A DNA stretch of 64,000 nucleotides from Streptomyces sp. CGMCC 4.7035 (GCF_031583065.1 NZ_CP134053.1:4898001-4962000); one strand, 5' to 3'; shown: positions 24,662 through 33,313, numbered from the stretch's first letter. The notes: generated from the sequence alone by a model not told the origin. Numbers and translations are program-made.

Positions 24662-25686
24662 TGTCCGATTCCGTCCAGCGGCCGGGGCCGCCTGCCTCGT
24701 GCGAGACCGAACTCCTCGTCGTGGGCGCCGGCCCCGCCGGTCTCTTCGCCTGCTATTACGCGGGGATGAGGGGGCTCGAAGTGACCCTCCTGGACAGCCT
24801 GCCCCACCTCGGCGGCCAGGTGGCCGCCCTCTACCCGGACAAGGAGATCTTCGACGTCGCCGGGTTCCCGGCCGTCACCGGTCGTGAACTGGTCGACCGG
24901 CTGACTCGACAGGCTGAGAGCGCCGCACCGTCCGTCGTGCTCGGGGAAGGCGCCGTAGACCTGCGCCGGGACGACGCGGACGCGGTCACCGTCACCACCG
25001 ACGCGGGACGCGTCATCCGCGCGGGTGCTGTGCTGATCACCGCCGGCATCGGCCGCTTCACCCCGCGACCCCTGCCCGCCCTGGACGGGTTCACCGGCGA
25101 CGGCGTCCACCACCTGGTCGCTCCTCCCCACGAATACGCCGAGCGCCAGGTTGTGATCGTCGGCGGCGGCGACAGTGCCGTCGACTGGGCCAACGCCCTT
25201 GCCCCGCACGCGCGTCAGGTGACACTCGTGCACCGCCGGGTCAGGTTCCGCGCCCACGAGCATTCGGTGAGCCGACTCATGGACTCCCCGGTGCGGGTCC
25301 TCACCAACAGCGAGATCGCCGACGTACACGGTGCCGAGTCGCTCAAGGCCGTGACCGTACGCGACTGCGGAACCCAGGGGCTGGAGACGGTCGAGGCGGA
25401 CGTCCTGATCCCCGCCCTGGGCCACATCGCCTCGCTCGGCCCCCTCACCACGTGGGGACTCACGCTCGACAAGCAGCAGATCCAGGTGGACACCGACATG
25501 CGCACCGGTGTGGACCGCGTCTACGCCGCCGGTGACATCACCACCTACCCAGGCAAGGTCCGGCTGATGGTCGTGGGCTTCGGCGAGGCCGCCACCGCGG
25601 TCAACAACATCGCCGTACGCCTGCGGCCCGACGAGGACCTCTTCCCCGGCCACTCAAGCGAACGCCCACCGATCCCGACCCCCTGA
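24658..25686 (+). CDS. Thioredoxin-reductase-like ferredoxin-NADP+ reductase
   Basis: 342 residues, ATG 24658 (or 24661) overlapping the preceding stop, GGGGAG upstream. FAD site: LLVVGAGPAGLFACYYAG, then LLDSLPHLGGQVAALYPDKE. NADP site: VVIVGGGDSAVDWANALAP, then VHRRVRFRAHE. FAD closing motif: VYAAGDITTYPGK. It lacks the CxxC of true thioredoxin reductases, which matches the YumC-type ferredoxin reductase family. It is followed by a ferredoxin gene, so the pair should supply electrons to an oxygenase; no such terminal oxygenase is evident in this operon. Confidence 0.85.
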   Translation: MMSDSVQRPGPPASCETELLVVGAGPAGLFACYYAGMRGLEVTLLDSLPHLGGQVAALYPDKEIFDVAGFPAVTGRELVDRLTRQAESAAPSVVLGEGAVDLRRDDADAVTVTTDAGRVIRAGAVLITAGIGRFTPRPLPALDGFTGDGVHHLVAPPHEYAERQVVIVGGGDSAVDWANALAPHARQVTLVHRRVRFRAHEHSVSRLMDSPVRVLTNSEIADVHGAESLKAVTVRDCGTQGLETVEADVLIPALGHIASLGPLTTWGLTLDKQQIQVDTDMRTGVDRVYAAGDITTYPGKVRLMVVGFGEAATAVNNIAVRLRPDEDLFPGHSSERPPIPTP

Positions 25687-25699
25687 AGGAGGACGCCTC

Positions 25700-26029
25700 A
25701 TGGGTTACGTGATCAACGACAAGTGCATCAACGAACTCGACGGCTCCTGCGTCGACGTGTGCCCCGTGGACAGCATCTACGAGGGACTCACCAAGCGCTA
25801 CATCAATCCCACCGAATGCATCGACTGCGGGGCCTGCCTGCCCGAGTGCCCGGTCGACGCCATCGCCACGCCCAAGAAGGCCGACCCCACCTGGGCCCAG
25901 GACAACGCCGAGTTCTTCTCGGTGACCCTGCCCGGGAAGGACGCCCCGCTGGAGAGCCCCGGCGGCGCGTACGGAACCGGCCCCATCGGAGTGGACACCC
26001 CACTCGTCGCCAACTGGAACAAGGAGTGA
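25700..26029 (+). CDS. Seven-iron-type ferredoxin
   Basis: 109 residues, ATG 25700 with AAGGAGG 8 bases before. The first cluster has Cys 9, 17 and 21 (CINELDGSCVDVCP); the second is the classical CIDCGACLPECP. The long spacing in the first set fits the [3Fe-4S]+[4Fe-4S] ferredoxins of actinobacteria. The ~50-residue C-terminal tail is Gly/Pro-rich. It is placed between its likely reductase and an FAD monooxygenase, although class A flavin hydroxylases take electrons directly from NAD(P)H and would not need it. Confidence 0.9.
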   Translation: MGYVINDKCINELDGSCVDVCPVDSIYEGLTKRYINPTECIDCGACLPECPVDAIATPKKADPTWAQDNAEFFSVTLPGKDAPLESPGGAYGTGPIGVDTPLVANWNKE

Positions 26030-26031
26030 CC

Positions 26032-27216
26032 GTGCGACACGTCCCACTGCTCATCATCGGAGGCGGCATAGGTGGCATGGCCACCGGCCTGGCCCTCGCG
26101 CAGGCCGGCTTCGAAGTTCATATCGTCGAGCAGGCACCTGAGTTCGCCGAGATCGGCGCGGGCATCCAGCTCGCCCCGAACGCCATGCGGATCCTCGACT
26201 CCCTCGGCGTCCTCGACGCCATCGACGAGGTGGCCGTACGCCCGCGCAATCTGGTGTTCATGCACGCCGACACCGGCAAGCACCTGACGACGATCGACTT
26301 CGGTGCCGCCTTCCGCGAGCGCTACGGGCAGTCGTACAGCGTGCTGCACCGCGGCGACCTGCTCGACGTCCTGCTTGCCGCCTGCCGCGAGCACCCCAAG
26401 GTCACCCTGGAGAACAACCGCCAGGTCGTCGACATCGAGGACCACACCACCACCGCCGTCGTCCACTTCTCCGACGGTGAGAGCTACCGCACCGACGCCC
26501 TGATCGGCGCCGACGGCCTGAAGTCCCGCACCCGGCAGCTCCTCTCCGACGACCGTCCCATCACGGACGCGTACGTCGCCTACCGCGGTGCGCTGCCCAT
26601 GAACCAGATCGCCTTGCCCGTCGAGCAGGACGACGAGATCATCTGGATCGGCCCCAACAGGCACCTGGTCCAGTACCCGATCCGGCGCGGCGAGCTCTAC
26701 AACCAGGTCGCCGTCTTCCGCAGCTCCCAGTACACGCCGGAGATCGAACACACCGACCAGTGGGGCGGGCCGGACGAACTCGAGCAGGCCTTCGCCACGT
26801 CATGCGAGCAGGTCCGCGCATCAGTGAAGATGTTCAACACGTCCAGGCGCTGGCCGATGTACGACCGAGAGCCCCTGGACAACTGGACCCGCGGGCGCAT
26901 CACCCTGCTCGGCGACGCCGCACACCCCATGTTCCAGTACCTGGCCCAGGGGGCCTGCCAGGCCATCGAGGACGCCGAATGCCTGGCCCGGCAGCTGACC
27001 AAGCACAGCGGCGACATCGATGAGGCCTTCGCCGCCTACCAGGCGGAACGGATCCCCCGCACCGCGCTCGTGCAGCGCGTCGCCCGCGGCTGGGGCCAGG
27101 TCTGGCACGCCGAGAACGGCTCCACGATCTCGGCCTTGCGCGACCGCGTCTTCGGACGCCGCAGCGCCGACGACTACACCGACCTGGACTGGCTGTACCA
27201 GGCGTTCGCCGCCTGA
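26032..27216 (+). CDS. FAD-dependent aromatic hydroxylase (3-hydroxybenzoate 6-hydroxylase/salicylate hydroxylase type)
   Basis: 394 residues from GTG 26032, AAGGAG five bases upstream. Class A flavoprotein hydroxylase: LLIIGGGIGGMATGLALAQA (dinucleotide fold), VLHRGDLLDVLLAAC, DALIGADGLKSRTR (DG motif), LLGDAAHPMFQYLAQGACQA (GD motif, FAD ribityl contact). The length and the FQYLAQGACQAIED stretch resemble 3-hydroxybenzoate 6-hydroxylase, which makes gentisate. This suits the dioxygenase, isomerase and hydrolase genes that follow. The exact substrate cannot be fixed from sequence; salicylate is the main alternative. Confidence 0.85.
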   Translation: MRHVPLLIIGGGIGGMATGLALAQAGFEVHIVEQAPEFAEIGAGIQLAPNAMRILDSLGVLDAIDEVAVRPRNLVFMHADTGKHLTTIDFGAAFRERYGQSYSVLHRGDLLDVLLAACREHPKVTLENNRQVVDIEDHTTTAVVHFSDGESYRTDALIGADGLKSRTRQLLSDDRPITDAYVAYRGALPMNQIALPVEQDDEIIWIGPNRHLVQYPIRRGELYNQVAVFRSSQYTPEIEHTDQWGGPDELEQAFATSCEQVRASVKMFNTSRRWPMYDREPLDNWTRGRITLLGDAAHPMFQYLAQGACQAIEDAECLARQLTKHSGDIDEAFAAYQAERIPRTALVQRVARGWGQVWHAENGSTISALRDRVFGRRSADDYTDLDWLYQAFAA

Positions 27217-27236
27217 CCCGACCTACGAGGACCGTG

Positions 27237-27932
27237 ATGAAAGAAGAGATCGACGAGACCGTACGGGCCAGCCGCGCCCTGGCCGCCGCCGGCCTGACCG
27301 ACATGGTGTGGGGACACGCCGCCGTTCGCGACCCGGAGAGCGACGGCGTCTGGATGAAGGCCTCCGGCTGGGGGTTCGAGGAGATCGGCGCCGAGCGGGT
27401 GCTGCTGGTCAGCCGCGCGGGCGAGGTCCTCCACGGAGAGGGCAAGCGGCACATCGAGTACCCGATCCACACCGAGATCATGGCGCGGCGCCCGGAGGTC
27501 GGCTGTGTCGTGCACCTGCACGCACCAGCCCTGAGCGCCTTCGCCTCGCTCGACGTACCGCTGCGGCCCATCTCCCACGACGGCACCGTGTTCTGCGACC
27601 CGCAGGTGCCGCGCTTCACCAGGACCGGCGCGCTCATCGCCACCGCGGAACTCGGCAAGGCGCTCGCCGACGCGCTCGGCGACGCGCCCGCGTGCCTCAT
27701 GCCGCAGCACGGCGCCGTCACGGTCGGCCCCGACGCCGGGACCGCCGTGATGTACGCCGTCCTGCTGGAGCGGGCGTGTCGTACGCAGCTCATGGCCATG
27801 GCCGCCGGTGGGCCGAAGGTGTGGTCCGACGACGAGGAGGCGGCCTTCAAGCGCGAGCAGATCTGGAATCCCACTCAGCTCGGCGCCGGCTGGAACTATC
27901 TGGGACGCCTCTCGAAAAGGACCTTCTCGTGA
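27237..27932 (+). CDS. Class II aldolase/adducin-family protein, possible aromatic decarboxylase
   Basis: 231 residues, ATG 27237 (GTG 27234 also possible), GAGGA upstream. Zinc-site histidines: VVHLHAPALSAFAS, CLMPQHGAV; the oxyanion region is GVWMKASGWGFEEIG. Members act as L-fuculose-phosphate-type aldolases or, in aromatic pathways, as 3,4-dihydroxyphthalate-type decarboxylases. An aldol step is not needed in gentisate breakdown, so a decarboxylase acting on a carboxylated hydroxybenzoate is my preferred guess. The TGA overlaps the GTG of the next gene (GTGA). Confidence 0.75.
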   Translation: MKEEIDETVRASRALAAAGLTDMVWGHAAVRDPESDGVWMKASGWGFEEIGAERVLLVSRAGEVLHGEGKRHIEYPIHTEIMARRPEVGCVVHLHAPALSAFASLDVPLRPISHDGTVFCDPQVPRFTRTGALIATAELGKALADALGDAPACLMPQHGAVTVGPDAGTAVMYAVLLERACRTQLMAMAAGGPKVWSDDEEAAFKREQIWNPTQLGAGWNYLGRLSKRTFS

Positions 27933-29023
27933 CCGAAGCGCAGGCACCCGCGGCGTCTGCCGGACAGGCCGAAGTCTCCGCCGCGGAGAAGCAGTTGTAC
28001 GAGGACTTCAACCGGCTCGGGCTGATCCCGCTGTGGACCGAGCGCGAGGACCTCATGCCGATGACGCCTGCGCCGCAGGCCACCGCGCACATCTGGCATT
28101 GGGACGACCTGTACCCGGTGGCCGCCCGCGCGGGCGATCTCATCCCCGTGGGACGCGGCGGGGAGCGGCGCGCCATCGCCGTGTCCAACCCGGGCCTGCC
28201 CGGGCTCCCGTACGCGACTCCCACTCTGTGGGCGGCCATCCAGTACCTCGGCCCGAACGAGGTCGCGCCGGCCCACCGGCACAGTCAGAACGCGTTCCGG
28301 TTCGTCCTCGAGGGCGAAGGTGTGTGGACGGTCGTCGACGGTGATCCCGTGGCCATGCGCAGGGGCGATCTTCTGCTCACGCCGGGATGGCAGTTCCACG
28401 GGCACCACAATCCGCACCCTCAGCCGATGGCCTGGCTGGACGGTCTGGACATCCCGTTCGTGTCCGGCACCGACACCGGTTTCTTCGAGTTCGGCGAGGA
28501 CGGGGTGACCGATCGGTCGACCCCGCGCCGTTCCCGCTCCGAGCGCGTGTGGGGGCACCCGGGCCTGCGTCCGCTCTCCGCGATGGCGAAGGACACGCCC
28601 AACTCACCATTGGCCGCCTATCGTTGGGAACACACCGACGCGGCGCTGACGGCTCAGCTCGAAGTCGCCGCCGAAGGACACCCCTCGGTCCTGGCGGAAC
28701 CCGGCCATGCCGCCGTGCGCTTCAGCAACCCCACCACGGGGGCCGACGCACTGACCACACTGCGCACCGAGATGCACCGCGTCGCCGCCGGGCACCGCAC
28801 CGCGGCCGTCCGCGAGACCGGGTCGAGCGTGTGGCAGGTCTTCGACGGGTCCGGCGCCATCACCCTCGACGGAAAGCGCACCGACGTCGTACGCGGCGAC
28901 ATCATCGCCGTGCCGTCGTGGTGCGAGGTCGCCATCGAGGCCCGCACCGACCTGGACCTCTTCCGGTTCAGCGACGCCCCCATCTTCGAACGTCTCAACC
29001 TCGCCCGCAGGGAGTGCTCATGA
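27929..29023 (+). CDS. Gentisate 1,2-dioxygenase, copy B
   Basis: 364 residues from GTG 27929. Cupin 1: PAHRHSQNAFRFVLEGEGVW, then LTPGWQFHGHHNPH, with the HRH and HGHH metal ligands. Cupin 2: MHRVAAGHRTAAVRETGSSV, then GDIIAVPSWCEV. It has full family length and the same exon-like layout as copy A at 14773, but the surrounding operon here is the complete gentisate route. This copy is therefore the more certain gentisate dioxygenase (gentisate + O2 to maleylpyruvate, Fe(II)-dependent, cytoplasmic). Confidence 0.88.
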   Translation: MTEAQAPAASAGQAEVSAAEKQLYEDFNRLGLIPLWTEREDLMPMTPAPQATAHIWHWDDLYPVAARAGDLIPVGRGGERRAIAVSNPGLPGLPYATPTLWAAIQYLGPNEVAPAHRHSQNAFRFVLEGEGVWTVVDGDPVAMRRGDLLLTPGWQFHGHHNPHPQPMAWLDGLDIPFVSGTDTGFFEFGEDGVTDRSTPRRSRSERVWGHPGLRPLSAMAKDTPNSPLAAYRWEHTDAALTAQLEVAAEGHPSVLAEPGHAAVRFSNPTTGADALTTLRTEMHRVAAGHRTAAVRETGSSVWQVFDGSGAITLDGKRTDVVRGDIIAVPSWCEVAIEARTDLDLFRFSDAPIFERLNLARRECS

Positions 29024-29856
29024 AGCTCGCCACCATCCGCACCGGCACCGGCACGGCCGCCGTCCGTATCGACGAGACGGAAGCGGTCGAGACCGGTCAC
29101 CCGGACGTCGGCGCGCTGCTCGCCGAGGACGGCTGGCGTGAGCTGGCCGCGACCGCCGACGGTGCCCGGCACGCCCTGGACGGGCTCGACTACGCGCCGG
29201 TCGTGCCTCGCCCTCAGAAGATCTTCTGCGTGGGCCTCAACTACCGGTCCCACATCCTCGAGATGGGCCGAGAGCTGCCCCAGTACCCCACGCTCTTCGC
29301 CAAGTTCCCCGCCGTCCTGATCGGCGCCTACGACGACATCGTGCTGCCGGCGGCGTCGCAGGCCATGGACTGGGAGGGCGAGATGGCGGTCGTCATCGGA
29401 GCGCGGGCCCGCAACGTCACCGAGGAGCAGGCCGACGGGCACATCGCGGGATACGCCGTCCTCAACGACGTCACGGCCCGGGACTGGCAGTACCGCACCA
29501 AGGAGTGGCTGCAGGGCAAGAACTTCGAGGCCACCACACCGTTCGGACCCGTCCTGGTGACCTCCGACGAGGCAGGCTCCGGCTCCCGCACCCTCACCAC
29601 CGAGGTCGACGGGGAGACCAAGCAGCAGGCCGACACCGGCGACCTGGTCTTCGAGGCCGCGGCCCTGGTGTCCTACCTGTCGACGATCATCACGCTGGAG
29701 CCCGGGGACGTCATCGCCACCGGCACTCCCGGCGGTGTCGGCCAGGCCCGTGCGCCCAAGGAGTACCTCGGCGACGGCACCGTACTCACCACCCGGATCG
29801 AAGGCCTCGGCGAGTGCCGCAACCACTGCGTCCAGGAGAAGCCCCATGACGCGTGA
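29020..29856 (+). CDS. Fumarylpyruvate hydrolase (FAH family), copy B
   Basis: 278 residues, ATG 29020 in the ATGA overlap with the dioxygenase stop. Motifs: KIFCVGLNYRSHILEMGREL, MDWEGEMAVVIGARARNV (metal Glu residues), GYAVLNDVTARDWQYRTKEW, then GDVIATGTPGGVG. It cleaves fumarylpyruvate to fumarate and pyruvate in the gentisate pathway. It differs from copy A (15890) in the catalytic helix and is closer in type to the broken gene at 12923, which shares NYATHIKEMGRD. Confidence 0.88.
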   Translation: MKLATIRTGTGTAAVRIDETEAVETGHPDVGALLAEDGWRELAATADGARHALDGLDYAPVVPRPQKIFCVGLNYRSHILEMGRELPQYPTLFAKFPAVLIGAYDDIVLPAASQAMDWEGEMAVVIGARARNVTEEQADGHIAGYAVLNDVTARDWQYRTKEWLQGKNFEATTPFGPVLVTSDEAGSGSRTLTTEVDGETKQQADTGDLVFEAAALVSYLSTIITLEPGDVIATGTPGGVGQARAPKEYLGDGTVLTTRIEGLGECRNHCVQEKPHDA

Positions 29857-30583
29857 GGCCGCCTCTCGTCCTCTTCTGTTCAAGTGGCTGGACGAGGGGA
29901 CGAGTGTGCTGCGCGGCCAAATCGACGGGGCCGACGAGGCATGGGTGACCGCCCCGTCCACGCTGCCCGGCTGGACCATTGCTCACCTGCTCACTCACCT
30001 GGCACGCAACGCCGACGCTCTCAACAACCTGGTCACCTGGGCCGCCACGGGCGTGGAGACGCTCATGTATCCCCACGGCGCGGCGGGGCGTCTGCGTGAC
30101 ATCGAGGAAGGCGCTCACCGGGCCCCGCAGGTGATCCTCAAGGACGTCCGCGACAGCGCCGTCCGGCTCCAGCAGTCCCTCGACGAGATGCCGGACGCCG
30201 CCTGGACCCGTACAGTGCGCACCGCCCAGGGACGCCTCGTGGATGCGGCCCTCATCCCCTGGTTGCGGATCCGGGAGGTGTGGATCCATCTCGTCGATCT
30301 GGGCACCGGCATCACGTTCGCCGCACTGCCCGAGGATCTGGCCACAGCCCTGCTACCGGACGTCGTCGCCACACTGGTCCGGCACGATGACTGCCCGGCC
30401 ATGATCGTCCGTGCCGAGCCGGGCGGACTCTCGTTGACGACAAGGCCCAACGAGCCCCTCGCCACCACGACCGACGTGAAGGGATCCACCGCGGAGTTGC
30501 TTGGCTGGCTCACCGGCCGCACCACCGGCAACGGCCTGACCGCCTCGCCACCCGCCCTGCCGACACTGCCCGCGTGGCTGTAA
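29846..30583 (+). CDS. Mycothiol-dependent maleylpyruvate isomerase
   Basis: 245 residues, ATG 29846, overlapping the hydrolase gene by 11 bases. DinB-fold N-terminus: STLPGWTIAHLLTHLARNAD, with the His that helps hold the divalent metal. The C-terminal MDMPI-type domain is RIREVWIHLVDLGTG, then LLGWLTGRTTGNGL. It converts maleylpyruvate to fumarylpyruvate with mycothiol, the actinobacterial thiol. Size and position, directly after the hydrolase, make this assignment strong. Confidence 0.9.
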   Translation: MTREAASRPLLFKWLDEGTSVLRGQIDGADEAWVTAPSTLPGWTIAHLLTHLARNADALNNLVTWAATGVETLMYPHGAAGRLRDIEEGAHRAPQVILKDVRDSAVRLQQSLDEMPDAAWTRTVRTAQGRLVDAALIPWLRIREVWIHLVDLGTGITFAALPEDLATALLPDVVATLVRHDDCPAMIVRAEPGGLSLTTRPNEPLATTTDVKGSTAELLGWLTGRTTGNGLTASPPALPTLPAWL

Positions 30584-30617
30584 TGCCGACGATTCCCCCT
30601 GCCCACCGGAGTACCCG

Positions 30618-31268
30618 ATGAAGATCACACATTTCGGACACGCCTGCGTACTGGTCGAGATCCAGCGCAACGGCAGTACCGCCCGGCTGCTGTTCGATCC
30701 GGGCACCTACTCGAACGGCTTCGAGGACGTACGCGACCTCGAAGCCGTATTGATCACGCACGAGCACCCTGACCATGTCGACGTCGAGCGCCTGGGACCG
30801 CTGCTCGGTGCGAACCCCGCGGCCCGGCTGATCGCAGACCCGGGCAGCAGCACGCTGCTGCGGGAAGCCGGTCTGCAGCACGAGATCGTCGGCAAGGACG
30901 ACACCGTCACCGTCGCCGAAGTGCCGATCCAGGTGCTGGCCGGCGATCACGCGGTCATTCATCCCCAACTGCCCTGCACCCACAACAACGGCTACCTGGT
31001 CGACGGCCGGCTCCTCCACCCCGGAGACGCCTTCGCTCTCCCGCCGCAGCCGGTGGACGTACTGCTGCTGCCGACCGGCGGGCCGTGGATGAAGGTGAGC
31101 GAGGCGATCGACTACCTGCGTGCCGTGGCCCCTCGCATCGCGATCCCCATCCACCAGGCAGGACTTGCACCCGTCCATCAGCAGCTGCACCAGCAGCTGT
31201 TCCGCAATCTGGGCCCCGCGCAGTGCAGCGTCCAGGTTCTGGAGCAGGGTACGGCGACCGCTGTGTGA
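30618..31268 (+). CDS. Metallo-beta-lactamase-fold hydrolase
   Basis: 216 residues, ATG 30618 with CCGGAG-type site upstream. The signature ITHEHPDHVDVERL is the HxHxDH metal motif; KITHFGHACVLVE at the start and the DGRLLHPGD Asp region match the UlaG/YcjW-like MBL subgroup. The substrate is unknown. As the last gene of the gentisate operon it may open a lactone or thioester side product. Confidence 0.8.
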   Translation: MKITHFGHACVLVEIQRNGSTARLLFDPGTYSNGFEDVRDLEAVLITHEHPDHVDVERLGPLLGANPAARLIADPGSSTLLREAGLQHEIVGKDDTVTVAEVPIQVLAGDHAVIHPQLPCTHNNGYLVDGRLLHPGDAFALPPQPVDVLLLPTGGPWMKVSEAIDYLRAVAPRIAIPIHQAGLAPVHQQLHQQLFRNLGPAQCSVQVLEQGTATAV

Positions 31269-31286
31269 CTCCCAGGCCGCGGACGA

Positions 31287-31319
31287 GGTCCCGTCCGATC
31301 GCAAGGATCGGACGGGACC
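31287..31319. terminator. 14-bp perfect hairpin terminator
   Basis: GGTCCCGTCCGATC and its complement around GCAAG, 18 bases beyond the gentisate operon's last stop and before the convergent transporter remnant. Confidence 0.9.
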
Positions 31320-31367
31320 TCCGTCGCGCTGCGGCCGCTCCGATCGCCTCACCAACACCGAGCAGGG

Positions 31368-32476
31368 TCAGGTGACTTCGCGGAGCGGCTCGAGGCCGGC
31401 CAGCGTGACGGCGCTCCCGGTGGCATGGTCACGGCTGCGGGAAAGGAGGAGGACGGCGAGCGCTCCGAGCCCAGCAGGGACAGCGAAGGCGTAGAAGCCG
31501 GCCCTCGGCGATGTGAACAGCGCGACGGCGGATGCCAGATACGAGGGGCCGACGATGGCCCCCGCGCGGCCCAGCCCGAGCGTGAACCCCATCCCGGTGC
31601 CGTGCAGCGCGGGCGGATGGTGCGCTGCCATGCAAGCAACCACGAGGCTCTGTGTGCCCATCGAGCCTACTCCCGCCACCGCGGAAAGCAGGAGGAGCAG
31701 CGGCCTCGGCTGATGGGTGCTCAGGGCCAGGAGAGCTGCTGCTCCGACCAGGAATCCGCCGATGGTGACGGCGCGCAGATGCCCCCTGTCGCCGAGCACG
31801 GACAGGCCGATGCTGCCGATTGGCACCGACGGTGAACGCGATGAAGAACTCCATCGCCGAGTCGAGGTCGTACCCGGAGCGCATCAGCACTGTCGGCAGC
31901 CAGGTGCTGGTGCTGTAGATGAGAGCGAAGGACATGAAGGTGGCCAGCCACAGGACCAGCGTGGTCCGGCGCTGTCCCGGCGCGAGGAGTTCGAGAGGTC
32001 GGGGGCGCTCGGCACGTGGCGTCCGGCCCGCTTCCGCGGATGCGGACAACACCCGCCGGACGACGGGCACCAGCAGAAGGGGCAGCGCGCCCACCGCGAA
32101 GATCCACCGGAACGGGGTCTGCGGCAACAGCAGCCTGCCCATCAGGGCCGAGACCGTGCCTCCTACTCCTACGGCGGCCATGACGACCGCGATGCACAGG
32201 ACCCGCCTTCGAGTGGGGGCGTGAGCGGCGACGAGCGCGCCGACGAGCGGTGCCAACGCCCCCACACCGACACCGGTGAGAATCCTGGCGACGGCGAAGG
32301 CACCGAGGTTAGGGGCCAGTGCCGCGAGCAGCATGGCGGCCGAGATCAGGGTGAGGAACAGCGTCAGCGGGCGGCGTCGGCCGTACCGGTCGCCCATCCA
32401 TCCGGCGAGCATCGAGCCGATGGGCATGCCCAGGGCCGTGGTGCTGCCCAGCGGCCTACGGCTTCGAGTCGGTCAT
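31368..32476 (-). pseudogene. MFS aromatic-acid:H+ symporter, deleted and frameshifted
   Basis: The best start is ATG 32476 (MTDSKP then TAG). The conserved frame resumes at PLGSTTALGMPIGSMLAGW, so about 45-50 residues including helix 1 are missing. Then GWMGDRYGRRRPLTLFLTL (motif A) and LTGVGVGALAPLVGALVAAH follow. A second break near 31825 moves the frame to GLSVLGDRGHLRAVTIGGF. The overall type is the AAHS (benzoate/4-hydroxybenzoate) transporter family, fitting the neighbouring catabolic genes. It is likely nonfunctional. Confidence 0.75.
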
Positions 32477-32670
32477 GCCACCGACCCACCAGTGGCACGG
32501 GGTCCGTTCGGGCCGTGTCCGCGGGGGCCGGGACTTCGGCGTTCAACAGGCCCGCGCGCACGTCCGTGGCCGCGCCGGTCGTCCCGCCAGTGCGCACAGG
32601 GAGTCGAGCGGTTTTGCGGGCGAAACCCTCAGCCCGGCGCACGCCCCGGTGAGAGGACCGTCCGTCCTGG

Positions 32671-33054
32671 TCAGTCGTCCAGCACTGCCAGGGCATCGAT
32701 CTCCACGAGCAGTCCCGGCGGAAGCTGCATGTAGACGGTGGTGCGGGCGGGGAAGGGCTCGCCGACGGCCGCCGCGTACGCCTCGTTCATCTCGGCCAGG
32801 TGGGCGGGATCGGTGAGGTACACGCGGAGCATCACGACGTCCTCCAGGCCCGCGCCGCCCGCCTTGAGTACGGCGGTGAGGTTGCGCAGGGTCTGCGCGG
32901 TCTGCTCGGCGACCGTGGTGCCGACGACCTCGCCGGTGTCCGGGTCGAAGGGGAGCTGCCCGGAGACCTGCAGGACGGGGCCCTTGCGGATGCCCTGGGA
33001 CAGCGGGGCGGGCAGGGAGGGTGCGTTGTCGGTGGTGATGACGGTTCTGGTCAT
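32671..33054 (-). CDS. RidA/YjgF-family deaminase
   Basis: 127 residues from ATG 33054; the ribosome site is weak. Typical order: GPVLQVSGQLPFDPDTGEVV, TLRNLTAVLKAGGAGLEDVV, LRVYLTDPAHLAEMNEAYAA, then PARTTVYMQLPPGLLVEIDA with the Arg that binds the carboxylate. Members deaminate 2-aminoacrylate-type enamines or, in aminoaromatic pathways, 2-aminomuconate. The latter would fit the 3-hydroxyanthranilate-dioxygenase-like proteins nearby. Its upstream region is occupied by an IS256 remnant, which separates it from IclR-regulon site C. Confidence 0.85.
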   Translation of the reverse strand: MTRTVITTDNAPSLPAPLSQGIRKGPVLQVSGQLPFDPDTGEVVGTTVAEQTAQTLRNLTAVLKAGGAGLEDVVMLRVYLTDPAHLAEMNEAYAAAVGEPFPARTTVYMQLPPGLLVEIDALAVLDD

Positions 33055-33087
33055 GGTGTTTCTTGAAGGGGGTGTGCAGGCGAAGCA

Positions 33088-33216
33088 CATGTGTGGGGTC
33101 AGCTCCAGTGTGTCGGCGAACGTTTTGACCATCGCGCGCAGCAGATCGGGACTCGCCGCGGCGAGGTTGTCTTCGGCGAGGGCATGCAAGGGCACACCCG
33201 TGCCTCTTGTGGCCAA
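33088..33216 (-). pseudogene. IS256-family transposase N-terminal remnant
   Basis: Reads ALAEDNLAAASPDLLRAMVK, matching LLEENLASASPDMLRAMVK at the start of the IS256 transposase at 62024. About 40 residues remain, starting near 33216, directly in front of RidA. Confidence 0.75.
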
Positions 33217-33293
33217 GGAGCGCTCGCTCCTGATCGGCCCTCAGCGCGTCCCATACCCCGGGCGGCACCCCGCGGCTCGGACCACCAGCATAA

Positions 33294-33313
33294 ATGTTTC
33301 ATGATACGGAACA
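33294..33313 (-). promoter_or_regulatory. IclR-regulon element, site C
   Basis: Read leftward: TGTTCCGTATCATGAAACAT. It points toward RidA (start 33054), but 240 bases away instead of the 19-24 seen at the other sites, the gap being filled by the IS256 remnant. The divergent PPOX operon starts at 33491. Confidence 0.65.

Noticed and set aside
32477..32670. Additional small gene between the transporter remnant and RidA
   Set aside because: Frames here are short, Arg/Ala/Pro-rich and resemble nothing known; it is probably leftover of the transporter's lost 5' region.
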